From: an uncultured Alphaproteobacteria bacterium
GTDB lineage: Bacteria > Pseudomonadota > Alphaproteobacteria > HIMB59
Direction of reading: 5' to 3'
DNA length: 64,000 nucleotides
Assembly: GCA_902616855.1 (NCBI GenBank)
Contig: CACMUL010000002.1
Span: 1-64,000 of the forward strand
Under the pieces are notes generated by a model, which did no database searches, was not told the origin of the DNA, and saw nothing but the letters and a program-made list of their open reading frames with translations. A program made the position numbers and the translations under genes. Position 1 is the stretch's first letter, and each line of letters begins with the position of its first letter. Of the stretch, positions 49,481 through 57,770 are shown piece by piece.

Positions 49481-50203
49481 TTAGTAATCTTGTTTTGTAG
49501 GCGTCACTACCACTTCTTGCATGATAACATTTTGTGGCATTTCATATGCAAAAAGTATCATTTTTGCAACATAGTCTGGGGATATTCTTCCTCCAATTCT
49601 CTCGATATTTTTTTTATAAGCTTCTAAAGTGTTAGGATCGGTAATTCCATTTAAAACTTCCGCTTCAATATTTCCAGGTGACATTACTATCACTCTAACA
49701 TTATGCGGTGACAGATACCCTCTAATACTCTCTGATATTGCATGAACAAAAAATTTTGTCCCACAATAGACAGTATGGTCTTCATAAATTTTTCTTCCTG
49801 CTATTGAACTCATATTAACAATAGTACCACCTTTTCGGGCTTTCATATCGCTCATCACAGCATAAATTCCATTCATTACGCCTTTCGTGTTAACATCAAT
49901 CATTTCATCCCATTCAGATGGATCTTGAGTTCCAATTTCTGCAAGTCTGGCCACACCAGCATTGTTAAAAATCATGTCAGTTGGTCCATACTCTTTTTCA
50001 GCCTCACGTATTGCAGCTATAAGTGCCTCTCTATCTCGAACATCTACTTTTCTGCACATTGAGTTTTCTAATTTAAACGACTCCATTATATCCAGCCTTC
50101 TTGCTATCAATAAAGTAGGGTACCCTGCCTTTGAAAATGCTTTTGCAGTAGCGGCTCCTATACCACTACTTGCACCAGTTATAACTGCTAAAGGTTTTTT
50201 CAT
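49481..50203 (-). CDS. Short-chain dehydrogenase/reductase
   Basis: A classical SDR of 240 residues. Cofactor loop TGASSGIG, NNAGVARL, catalytic Ser in NMSSIAG and Tyr-x3-Lys in YCGTKFF. A GTG start at 50218 is in frame but lies six bases from a strong hairpin; the ATG at 50203 gives the usual MKKPLAVITGA start. It is between the binding-protein gene and an FGGY kinase, so it is probably a polyol or sugar dehydrogenase that feeds the kinase. Confidence 0.9.
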   Translation of the reverse strand: MKKPLAVITGASSGIGAATAKAFSKAGYPTLLIARRLDIMESFKLENSMCRKVDVRDREALIAAIREAEKEYGPTDMIFNNAGVARLAEIGTQDPSEWDEMIDVNTKGVMNGIYAVMSDMKARKGGTIVNMSSIAGRKIYEDHTVYCGTKFFVHAISESIRGYLSPHNVRVIVMSPGNIEAEVLNGITDPNTLEAYKKNIERIGGRISPDYVAKMILFAYEMPQNVIMQEVVVTPTKQDY

Positions 50204-50223
50204 ATCTTTATCTAACACATCAT

Positions 50224-50251
50224 AACTAGGGTGGTTTAAACCACCCTAGTT
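50224..50251 (-). promoter_or_regulatory. Perfect intercistronic inverted repeat after the binding-protein gene
   Basis: A 28-base perfect palindrome with arms AACTAGGGTGGTTT and AAACCACCCTAGTT. It lies between the solute-binding-protein gene and the SDR gene in the minus-strand operon. On the minus strand no T-run follows; the T-run is on the plus strand only, where no gene ends. It is therefore probably an RNA hairpin that protects the 3' end of the binding-protein mRNA and lowers downstream expression, as known for malE-malF. Confidence 0.7.
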
Positions 50252-50262
50252 AATTTTTTTAA

Positions 50263-51783
50263 TTAAACCCCAACAGTTTTGTTGAAGTTTTTAGCAATAG
50301 TATCTAAACAATCTTTTGCTGATCCGTATTCTCCAGCAAAATACCTACCAAGCTCAATAGGTATCATGTTGCTTGACATGTCAGCCCATTCAGGAAGATC
50401 TGGTTCTGATCCCATATCATTAAAGATAGCATCTCTAACAACATCTAGGTGACGAGTTGTGCCATTACCGCTTCTATTATTAGCTTTAACTCTCTCATCA
50501 TCATAAACAGCAGATCTAGTTGGTCCTGTTCCACCGCCCAGTGCAGTGATATAGACTTGTGTTTCATAGCTAGTTGCCCATTGAGCAAATAACCAAGCTG
50601 CATCTTTATTTTTTGAATATTTAGAAACAGCTAATGAAGATCCACCTTGGTGTGCAACACCTGGAATTTCACCATAACCACAGTCGCTTGTTGATCTTAA
50701 AGGACTTGCAGGAGCGGGGCAGGCTGCTGCCATCATTTTCCCTTGAACATTTGACTCATCAGAGTCCCACCAAGGGAAGAATTCACCCCATGAGATTGTT
50801 TGAGCAGAACCACCTTGAAGGATATCCTGTCCTTGACCATCCCATGTCCAACTTGTAACACCCGAAGGCATATACTCTTTAAGTTTTGTCCAGTAATCCA
50901 TACCTGCTAAACCGTTTGCATCATTACCTGCAAAACTTCCATCAGGATTGGTAATTGAACCACCGAAAGCCCAGGCAAACATAGTCCAGTCACACTCTAA
51001 GCTGTAGTGACCAGATTTCATTTGACCATTAGTTCCGTATATTGGTCTTCCGTCTGGATTTAAATGACCAAGTTTTGCTGCCTGTATTACTTGAGCATTA
51101 CTCATGTACTGATCAAATGTTGTCGGAACACTTAGTCCAAGCTCTTTATAAACATCATCTCTATACATCATAATAAAGACAGGAATGTCATAAGGAACTC
51201 CAACCATAGTACCGTCGTACATGGAAATACCATCTACAAGTGGTCCTAGGAAATCGTCAAAGTTATAATTAGGCATAGCTAAGGTAGGATTTGCTGCATA
51301 AAGCTCACGAGGATCTTCTGCATCACCTCTAAAGGCTGCCATCCAACTTTGATCTAGATAATAAGTATCGTAAGTTCCTAATCCAGAGGCAACGTCTAAA
51401 GTTAGTTTTTGTAAAACTTGCTCTAAAGGTAAAACCTCAATGTTAACTTTAATACCTGTTACTTCCTCAAAGAAAGGTTTTAAAGTTGTATTTATCGCAT
51501 TAGAAGGAGGAGTTGACTCAGTTGCCAAAGATACTGTTTGGCCTCTGAAAGGAGATGATACATCTTTTAACCAATCCATCATATCCCCTCTCCATTCTAT
51601 TCCATGAGAACCAGCATGAGCTTGAGGAATAAATTTTCTGCTCATAGTTCCCATTGTGCCCAAGCAACCAGCTCCTAGGCCAAGCATACCGGCATTTTTA
51701 AGAAAATCTCTTCTCTTCATATTACCGTTTACGTACTTGCCTACAATGTTTGCAAGGTGCATTTTTCTATACATATCGCGCAT
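50263..51783 (-). CDS. ABC transporter solute-binding protein, family 1, Tat signal
   Basis: A 506-residue periplasmic carbohydrate-binding protein. An open frame begins at 51855, but GGAGGG eight bases before the ATG at 51783 fixes the start there. The signal is twin-arginine: after a long n-region of about 21 residues, MKRRDFLKNAGMLGLGAGCLG and then cleavage after AHAG. The mature protein has the family-1 pattern (LATESTPPSNA, TYYLDQSW, GVPYDIPVFIMMYRDDVYKELGL, QGGSSLAVSKYSKNKDAAWLFAQWAT). It is divergent from its permeases and heads cluster A. The ligand, probably a sugar or polyol, is not known. Confidence 0.93.
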   Translation of the reverse strand: MRDMYRKMHLANIVGKYVNGNMKRRDFLKNAGMLGLGAGCLGTMGTMSRKFIPQAHAGSHGIEWRGDMMDWLKDVSSPFRGQTVSLATESTPPSNAINTTLKPFFEEVTGIKVNIEVLPLEQVLQKLTLDVASGLGTYDTYYLDQSWMAAFRGDAEDPRELYAANPTLAMPNYNFDDFLGPLVDGISMYDGTMVGVPYDIPVFIMMYRDDVYKELGLSVPTTFDQYMSNAQVIQAAKLGHLNPDGRPIYGTNGQMKSGHYSLECDWTMFAWAFGGSITNPDGSFAGNDANGLAGMDYWTKLKEYMPSGVTSWTWDGQGQDILQGGSAQTISWGEFFPWWDSDESNVQGKMMAAACPAPASPLRSTSDCGYGEIPGVAHQGGSSLAVSKYSKNKDAAWLFAQWATSYETQVYITALGGGTGPTRSAVYDDERVKANNRSGNGTTRHLDVVRDAIFNDMGSEPDLPEWADMSSNMIPIELGRYFAGEYGSAKDCLDTIAKNFNKTVGV

Positions 51784-51975
51784 ATGATATCCCTCCGATA
51801 TAAAATTTTTGCATAAACAATGTTTCTTAGCAAGAGGCTTAGTATAGTTATACACAAAATATTATTTTATTATGTTGACTTCTTCTAATAACCCTCAGTT
51901 TTATAAAGAATTTCTAATAGAAAAATAAAGGTATTTTAAAATAAACTCTTTGAAATTTAAGTGTATAGTCTCACT
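51784..51975. promoter_or_regulatory. Divergent promoter region between binding protein and permeases
   Basis: The 192-base gap must contain promoters for both directions. On the minus strand TTGTTTATGC and TTTATAT before the GGAGGG site could be part of a promoter, but spacing is not ideal. A small inverted repeat GTATA-GT-TATAC lies at 51842-51853 and is a candidate operator. I could not identify boxes with confidence. Confidence 0.35.
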
Positions 51976-52869
51976 ATGGCCGCTCAAAAGTCTTATTCTT
52001 TGCCAAGTTTTATGAATTCTGACAGTTCTCTGCCTTGGCTTTTGCCATTGATCACTATGCTGATAGTATTTGCAATTATACCTTTCTTTTACAATATTTA
52101 CCTAAGCTTTCATGAGTTTGTCCCAGCAAAAAGGGCTCTACTTTTTGTAGGATGGGATAATTGGATAAGGCTATTTACTGATGGGGTATTCTGGGGATCC
52201 TTAAAGGTGTCCTTATATTACACATTTATGTGTTTATTAATTCAACTAGTTTTGGGTATGGGAATTGCTCTACTAATTGACTCCGACGATCCTGGATTTG
52301 GAATTATAAGATCTATTTTAACTCTCACTTTAGTCATACCTCCAGCAATCGCTGGTATGATATTCTTAATAATGGAGGATGCTAATTATGGTTTAATACC
52401 ATGGCTCTTGAAATCAGTTGGGCTTATAGGTCCTGAAGATACAATTTTAGCAGATCCAACACTAGCCCTGTGGGGTGTAATGATAGTCGATATTTGGCAA
52501 TGGACTCCCTTTATGGTTTTAATCTTAGTTGCTGGTTTAAGATCTTTACCAAGTGAACCTTTTGAGTCAGCTGTCATAGATGGCGCAAGACCTTTTCAAG
52601 TTTTTAGAAGATTAACACTACCAATGCTTCACAAAGTTATTGCTGTAGCAATTTTGATAAGAGGAATAGATCTATGGAGGATGGTAGATTATGTATTTGT
52701 TTTAACATCAGGTGGACCAGGTACAGCCACTTACACATTAAGTTTATATTCGTGGCAAAGGTTTACTTTTGTTCAATGGGGTTACGGAGCAACGATTAGT
52801 TTATTTTCTTTAATTGTAATTTTAATAGTTGGAAATGCATTTATTCATTTCGCAAAAGTAAAATGGTGA
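51976..52869 (+). CDS. ABC sugar transporter permease, MalF/UgpA type
   Basis: A 297-residue inner-membrane permease with six TM helices. The coupling loop is EPFESAVIDGARPFQVFRRLTLPML (EAA motif, about residues 200-224). The N-terminal region PWLLPLITMLIVFAIIPFFYNIYLSFHEF is typical of the first permease of carbohydrate CUT1 importers. A GTG at 51961 is an alternative start; the ATG at 51976 is preferred. It is followed five bases later by the second permease gene. Confidence 0.93.
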   Translation: MAAQKSYSLPSFMNSDSSLPWLLPLITMLIVFAIIPFFYNIYLSFHEFVPAKRALLFVGWDNWIRLFTDGVFWGSLKVSLYYTFMCLLIQLVLGMGIALLIDSDDPGFGIIRSILTLTLVIPPAIAGMIFLIMEDANYGLIPWLLKSVGLIGPEDTILADPTLALWGVMIVDIWQWTPFMVLILVAGLRSLPSEPFESAVIDGARPFQVFRRLTLPMLHKVIAVAILIRGIDLWRMVDYVFVLTSGGPGTATYTLSLYSWQRFTFVQWGYGATISLFSLIVILIVGNAFIHFAKVKW

Positions 52870-52873
52870 GGAA

Positions 52874-53740
52874 TTGAATAAAGTATTTAAACAAGTATTA
52901 GGTTGGTTTATTGCTGCGATATTTTTCTTTCCTATATATTTCTGGATTACTGTATCTATTAAAAAGGATAAAGATATTTTTGCTTTACCTCCGAAATTAT
53001 TTGATTTTGAAGTATCATTCGCTGCTTATGAAGAGGTGTTTGGTATTTCACGCTTTCTCTATGTAGAAGATATGGGTGCTGTTCGACCTGGCGGTGGAGA
53101 CTTTTATATGATGCCAAATCTTGTGGATAGTATCATTATTGCTTTAGGCTCTACAGGTATAGCAATGCTTATATCTATACTAGCAGCATATTCTCTCTCA
53201 AGATTACCTATTAGAGGTCAACAGCATTTTATGGGATGGATTTTATCAACAAGAATGATGCCCCCAGTTGCAGTAGCAATACCAATGTTTTTTATATACA
53301 AAAATATAGGCTTAATGGATACGCATTTAGGTATCATTATTATTCACGCGTTGATGAATCTCCCACTTGCTGTTTTACTAATGAAAAGCTTTTTTGATGA
53401 CATTCCAAAGGACATAGATGAAGCTGCGTTACTAGATGGGGCTACGAGATTTTTTGTATTTTGGAGATTAGTAGTGCCTCTAGCCATAGGAGGAATAGCG
53501 GCAACTGCTGTGCTTTGTTTTATATTTAGTTGGACAGAATTTATCTTTGTTCTGATGCTGACACAAACGGGACTAAAAACAATACCTGTGGTTTCCACAT
53601 CTTTTGTTACTTCTACTGGAACTGCGTGGGATAACATGGCAGCATTAGGCACAGCCGCTATTATACCAGCCTTCATTTTTATACTTTTAGTTCAAAGACA
53701 TTTAGTAAGAGGATTGACTTTAGGTTCAGTAAAACAATAA
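52874..53740 (+). CDS. ABC sugar transporter permease, MalG/UgpE type (copy 1)
   Basis: A 288-residue permease with six TM helices. The EAA loop is KDIDEAALLDGATRFFVFWRLVVPLA (about residues 177-202), and the end is HLVRGLTLGSVKQ, as in MalG-type subunits. The start is TTG at 52874, preceded by GTGAGGA. It pairs with the MalF-type subunit before it. The next gene encodes a clear paralogue, so one of the two may have a different partner or substrate. Confidence 0.92.
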   Translation: MNKVFKQVLGWFIAAIFFFPIYFWITVSIKKDKDIFALPPKLFDFEVSFAAYEEVFGISRFLYVEDMGAVRPGGGDFYMMPNLVDSIIIALGSTGIAMLISILAAYSLSRLPIRGQQHFMGWILSTRMMPPVAVAIPMFFIYKNIGLMDTHLGIIIIHALMNLPLAVLLMKSFFDDIPKDIDEAALLDGATRFFVFWRLVVPLAIGGIAATAVLCFIFSWTEFIFVLMLTQTGLKTIPVVSTSFVTSTGTAWDNMAALGTAAIIPAFIFILLVQRHLVRGLTLGSVKQ

Positions 53741-53746
53741 GGTAGT

Positions 53747-54580
53747 TTGATTAGAAAAATTCTAGCATTCTCTATTGCTTTAATTTTTATATTTCCAATA
53801 TTTTTTCTAATTACATCCTCTTTTAAAAATAATATTGATCTTTTTTCATTACCCCCAAAATTATTTCTATTTGATATTGACTTTTCAGCGTATGAGAGAG
53901 TTTTTGGTTTTTCAAAATTACTAAAATTTGACCCTTCTTACGGTGAGCTATATTTAACATCAAGGATATTAGATAGTTTAATTGTAGGAATTGGTTCATC
54001 ATCTCTAACATTGATAATTGGAATTTATGCTGGTTACTATATTTCTAGAGCTAATTTCAGATATAAAAATTTTTTAATCATGTCAATTCTTAGTGCGAGG
54101 ATGATGCCGTTAATATCAATTGCCATTCCACTATATTTTGTTTACGAAAAATTTAATCTCCTTGATACATATATTGGTTTAATATTAATTCATACATTTA
54201 TAAATCTACCTTTGGCAGTTCTTTTATTAAAAAGTTTTTTTGACGAGGTACCAAAACAAATCGATGAAAATGCTTTTATAGATGGTGCGAGTAAAATTAA
54301 AATTCTTCATGAATTAATTATACCTTGTGCAAAAGGTGGGATAGCTGTTACATTTATTTTATCTATTATATTCAGTTGGACAGAATTTATTTGTGCATTA
54401 ATGATTGGACAAATGAAAATTAAGACTATCCCAATTCAAGCATCTATAATGAAAACTATACCCAGTTGGGATATGATGGCTGCATTTACAACGATTTCAA
54501 TAATTCCAGTGTTTATTATGATTTTAGTAGTTAGAAAACACTTTGTCAGAGGGTTGACTCTAGGAACTGTTAAAGAATAG
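53747..54580 (+). CDS. ABC sugar transporter permease, MalG/UgpE type (copy 2, tandem paralogue)
   Basis: A 277-residue permease aligning along its whole length with the preceding gene (shared LPPKLF, AYE-VFGFSK, ARMMP, NLPLAVLL-KSFFD, FSWTEFI, VRGLTLG). The EAA loop is KQIDENAFIDGASKIKILHELIIPCA, with Asn in place of the second Ala of the consensus EAA. The start is TTG at 53747, seven bases after copy 1 ends, preceded by AGGTAG. It looks more AT-rich than copy 1, which suggests an older duplication with relaxed or changed use. No second MalF-type subunit is present. Confidence 0.88.
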   Translation: MIRKILAFSIALIFIFPIFFLITSSFKNNIDLFSLPPKLFLFDIDFSAYERVFGFSKLLKFDPSYGELYLTSRILDSLIVGIGSSSLTLIIGIYAGYYISRANFRYKNFLIMSILSARMMPLISIAIPLYFVYEKFNLLDTYIGLILIHTFINLPLAVLLLKSFFDEVPKQIDENAFIDGASKIKILHELIIPCAKGGIAVTFILSIIFSWTEFICALMIGQMKIKTIPIQASIMKTIPSWDMMAAFTTISIIPVFIMILVVRKHFVRGLTLGTVKE

Positions 54581-54697
54581 ATGCTTACTACTTTAAGAAT
54601 TTCAGAGAAATGAAAAAAGGTTTATTCTTTATCCTTGCCTTGAAAGGATTTTAAAATTCTATTAAAAAAAATTTTTTTGTAATTATTATTTTAAAAA
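54581..54697. terminator. Convergent gap with AT-rich inverted repeat
   Basis: Between the permease operon and the convergent rpiB lies a weak CCTTGCC...GGATTT element and an A8/T7 run (AAAAAAAATTTTTTT, about 54664-54680). This could end transcription from both sides, but a GC-rich stem is missing, so the call is tentative. Confidence 0.3.
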
Positions 54698-55141
54698 CTA
54701 GCTATCTAACTGATTAATTTTATCAACTTTTTTTCCAGATCTCTCAGATTGAAAATTATTTTTCAACCAAATATCTGTATACATAATTGCATTTGGAGTA
54801 CCTGTAATTAAAGCACCAAAGGTAATAATTTGAGCATTGTTGCTCGCGATAGATCTCTCTGCTGTGTAAGCATCGTTCACACAAACCGCCCTTACACCTG
54901 AAAATTTATTAGCGACAATAGCCATTCCAGCACCAGTTCCACAAACTAGAATTCCTCTTTCAAATTCACTTTCTTGTACCTTTTTAGCTAATGTTTTACC
55001 AACGTCTGGATAATCTACTTGTGATTCATCTGTGACTCCTACATCCATGACTTCAATACCTTTAGACTCTAAATGTTCTTTGATTTTGTCTTTAAGATAT
55101 TTTCCTAGATGGTCTGCACCAATAACAATTTTTTTGATCAT
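54698..55141 (-). CDS. rpiB: Ribose-5-phosphate isomerase B-type sugar-phosphate isomerase
   Basis: A 147-residue RpiB-family isomerase. Key segments are IGADHLGKYLKDKIKEHL (Asp-His pair), DYPDVGKTLA, and GILVCGTGAGMAIVANKFSGVRA with the catalytic Cys near residue 66; ITFGALITG follows. RpiB homologues also isomerise erythrulose phosphates in tetritol operons, and the cluster context (kinases, polyol dehydrogenases) leaves ribose and tetrose phosphates both possible. It is the last gene of cluster B, six bases after the GpsA-like gene. Confidence 0.92.
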   Translation of the reverse strand: MIKKIVIGADHLGKYLKDKIKEHLESKGIEVMDVGVTDESQVDYPDVGKTLAKKVQESEFERGILVCGTGAGMAIVANKFSGVRAVCVNDAYTAERSIASNNAQIITFGALITGTPNAIMYTDIWLKNNFQSERSGKKVDKINQLDS

Positions 55142-55147
55142 AGTTAA

Positions 55148-56155
55148 TTATATATTTAAATCATTCCAAGGTATATGCAGTTTTTCGTTTTGACAGATAC
55201 ATCTCACTAAACTTTCCAAAATTGGAAGTTTGTTATGTTTTACTAGTTTGTTTAAAAAATGATCTAATTCTCTAATAGTTTGCGATCCTTCTACAGTTTC
55301 ATCTTTTAATTCCTTAGATATGATATCCTCATATGTTCTGTTCTTTGCTAATAAATTACCTAAAAGACCGTTTCTTCCAGTTCCGGAGGTAACATGTAAG
55401 TCTCCAATCCCAGATAGCCCAAATACCGTTTCTTGAAGACCGCCTATTAATTTTACAAAATGGCTCATCTCATTAACACAGTGTGAAAATAATGCGGACT
55501 CAGGATTAAAGATTTTTTCATCATTGGAGAAATACGTTTGTGAGTAGCCAACAGCAATTGCGTACATGTTCTTAAGAGCTGCGCAAAGCTCTGAGCCTAA
55601 TAAGTCAGTCTGTAAATTAACTACATAGTATTCATTTTTAAATATATTGGATAAATTCTTAGCAACCTCTATATCAGGATTTACAAAACATATATTTGTT
55701 AAATTTTTTTTAGCGAGCTCAACTGCTTTACAAGGACCAGTAACCGCGGTTAAGGTGAAATCTTGATTAATTTGTTTTTTAATTTTATTTGGGAAAATAT
55801 CTAATTCTTCTTTTTCGTTAATATACAGACCCTTAGTAACTATTAGGAAGTGTTTATTCGTAACATTAAAATTTTTAATGAAGTTAATGAACCAATCGAC
55901 ACCTGATGAACTAATTCCAATAACAATGACATCAGATGTATTAATGTCCTCTTGAGACATTTCATTAAATCTTATTGCTGACGTATTTGTTAATTTAATA
56001 CCAAGTTTTGGGTGAGAAGAATTTTTATTAACTGAGTTAATAATATCCTCGTCAATACTAGTGCCAACGAGTTTTGCTTCGTGACCATTTGAAACTGCTG
56101 GAACAGTAATTGCTGTTCCCATAACACCTGCACCTATAGATAAAATCTTTGACAT
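55148..56155 (-). CDS. GpsA-like NAD(P)-dependent glycerol-3-phosphate dehydrogenase family protein
   Basis: A 335-residue dehydrogenase. N-terminal Rossmann motif LSIGAGVMGTAITVPAV, then TKGLYI and AVTGPCKAVELA; catalytic Lys in ALKNMYAIAVG, and GIGDLHVTSGTGRN-G in the C-terminal domain. The length and order are those of GpsA, but GPCKAVE differs from the usual GPSFA(K/R)E, so the substrate may be another polyol phosphate. It starts on the last base of the SDR gene. Its place in a sugar operon supports a catabolic rather than lipid-synthesis role; that is inference. Confidence 0.82.
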   Translation of the reverse strand: MSKILSIGAGVMGTAITVPAVSNGHEAKLVGTSIDEDIINSVNKNSSHPKLGIKLTNTSAIRFNEMSQEDINTSDVIVIGISSSGVDWFINFIKNFNVTNKHFLIVTKGLYINEKEELDIFPNKIKKQINQDFTLTAVTGPCKAVELAKKNLTNICFVNPDIEVAKNLSNIFKNEYYVVNLQTDLLGSELCAALKNMYAIAVGYSQTYFSNDEKIFNPESALFSHCVNEMSHFVKLIGGLQETVFGLSGIGDLHVTSGTGRNGLLGNLLAKNRTYEDIISKELKDETVEGSQTIRELDHFLNKLVKHNKLPILESLVRCICQNEKLHIPWNDLNI

Positions 56156-56925
56156 TAAGAAATAAATTGGCCTCCATTTACCTCTAATATTTGTCCTGTT
56201 ATATAGCCACTCATTGTCTGTGAGGATAAAAAAATTATAGGCCCCACGCAGTCCTCTGCTGAGCCAAGTCTTTTCATTGGTATTTTTAATCTTGTTGCTT
56301 CTAATTTTTCTGGTGAAGAATATTGTTCATGAAACTTTGTGGTAATTGTGCCAGGTGAAATAGCGTTTATTCTTATGTTGTAGGGTGATAATTCTGAAAC
56401 AAGCGATCTAGTAATTCCTGAAACAAAAGCTTTAGACGCAGCATATACACTTGAACCCGCACTACCTCCCGTTCTCGCACTAATAGTTGATACATTAATA
56501 ATATTTCCATAATTTTGTTTTTTGAAAATTGTACACGCACTTTTTGTTGCAAAATATGCAGATTTGGCGTTAAGATCAAATATTTTTAAAAAATCTTTTT
56601 CACTGATTGTTTCTAATTGATATCTTCCTACCATTGTTCCAGCATTATTAACTAGAATATCTAGACCATTTAAATAGTTTATAGCATTGTTCATAAAGTT
56701 ATCTACTTGAGATAAATCTGTAAAATCAGATTTGAATATTTTAAAATTTTGGCTTTGAGATTTAGCTTTTATTCTAGCTTCAAGATCATTAATTGATTGG
56801 TTACCATGAAAAATTACATTAGCTCCCAAGTTTAAAAATTCAACACCTGTCTCAAAACCTATGCCTGTACTTGAACCCGTAACAATAATCTTTTTGTTTT
56901 TGAATTCACTGAAATCAAATGTCAT
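56155..56925 (-). CDS. Short-chain dehydrogenase/reductase (polyol dehydrogenase candidate)
   Basis: A 256-residue classical SDR with cofactor loop TGSSTGIG, NNAGTMVG, catalytic Ser in NVSTISA, Tyr-x3-Lys in YAASKAFV and the C-terminal ITGQILEVNGGQF typical of the FabG-like group. It overlaps the HAD phosphatase gene by four bases and the GpsA-like gene by one. With the ribulokinase-like enzyme next to it, ribitol or another pentitol is a reasonable substrate guess. Confidence 0.9.
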   Translation of the reverse strand: MTFDFSEFKNKKIIVTGSSTGIGFETGVEFLNLGANVIFHGNQSINDLEARIKAKSQSQNFKIFKSDFTDLSQVDNFMNNAINYLNGLDILVNNAGTMVGRYQLETISEKDFLKIFDLNAKSAYFATKSACTIFKKQNYGNIINVSTISARTGGSAGSSVYAASKAFVSGITRSLVSELSPYNIRINAISPGTITTKFHEQYSSPEKLEATRLKIPMKRLGSAEDCVGPIIFLSSQTMSGYITGQILEVNGGQFIS

Positions 56926-57770
56926 TTAAGTCTATCCATTATATAGTCTGGCTTTCCAGTGATTTGAAAATCCGATTTTATATTATCAATTATATCGTTC
57001 GTTGGTATGTTTTGCATAAATTCTTCTTTATGAATTCCAGAGGTGATCAGTAATGAGTCTATACCAAAGCTATTGGCGCCTGCAATATCATTAAATAAAG
57101 AGTCCCCTATCATCAAAGTTTTTAATTTATTACTATTGGATAACTCTTGAACATAATGAAAGATTTCAATATTTGGTTTACCAATTATAAATGCCTGCCC
57201 TCCCATTTTTTTGTACTTAACTGCAAGATCTCCTGTTGAGGGATGAATATTTTCTCCAGAAACACCGAGAATATCAGGATTTGAGCACACTAGAGGTAAC
57301 TTCATATCTATAGCTCTCATATAAATTTCATCAATTAAATCAGTTTTTTTTAGACCAGTAGTAGAAGTTAATAAAAGAAAATTAGCATTTTCTATAGAGC
57401 TCGTCTTTTCAAATGTTGTGTTTTGCAATAAGGGGTAATCTGTTGCAACCACAAAATATTTATTTCCAATATTTTCAAAGGGGCTCCTTTTAGATTTTAG
57501 ATATTCTAAGCATACATCTCCTGATGTAATTAAATGAGATTTTAAAATATATTTTGCACCCATTTTTATCAAACGGTCAGTATTATCTGAAGATTTTTTT
57601 CCTGAATTACTAATTATATAAATTTTTTTATTTTGTGATTGTAAATATGAAAAAACTTGTTCTGCTTCATTAAAAATATTTATTCCATCATGAATAACTC
57701 CCCATTGATCAAAATAATAAGTATCGTAATATTCTGAAATTTCTTCAAGAGATAATAATTTTTTTACCAT
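56922..57770 (-). CDS. HAD-IIA phosphatase (NagD/AraL-like)
   Basis: A 282-residue HAD phosphatase with a C2 cap. Motif I is YFDQWGVIHDG (nucleophile Asp, then QWG as in the TIGR01459 group rather than DxDG), motif II ISNSGKKSS, motif III in IGKPNIEIFHYV and motif IV MIGDSLFNDIAGANSFGIDSLLITSGIH. AraL, a relative, dephosphorylates sugar phosphates and removes toxic intermediates in the arabinose operon. A similar detoxifying role is likely here. It begins directly at the end of the kinase gene and overlaps the SDR gene. Confidence 0.86.
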   Translation of the reverse strand: MVKKLLSLEEISEYYDTYYFDQWGVIHDGINIFNEAEQVFSYLQSQNKKIYIISNSGKKSSDNTDRLIKMGAKYILKSHLITSGDVCLEYLKSKRSPFENIGNKYFVVATDYPLLQNTTFEKTSSIENANFLLLTSTTGLKKTDLIDEIYMRAIDMKLPLVCSNPDILGVSGENIHPSTGDLAVKYKKMGGQAFIIGKPNIEIFHYVQELSNSNKLKTLMIGDSLFNDIAGANSFGIDSLLITSGIHKEEFMQNIPTNDIIDNIKSDFQITGKPDYIMDRLK

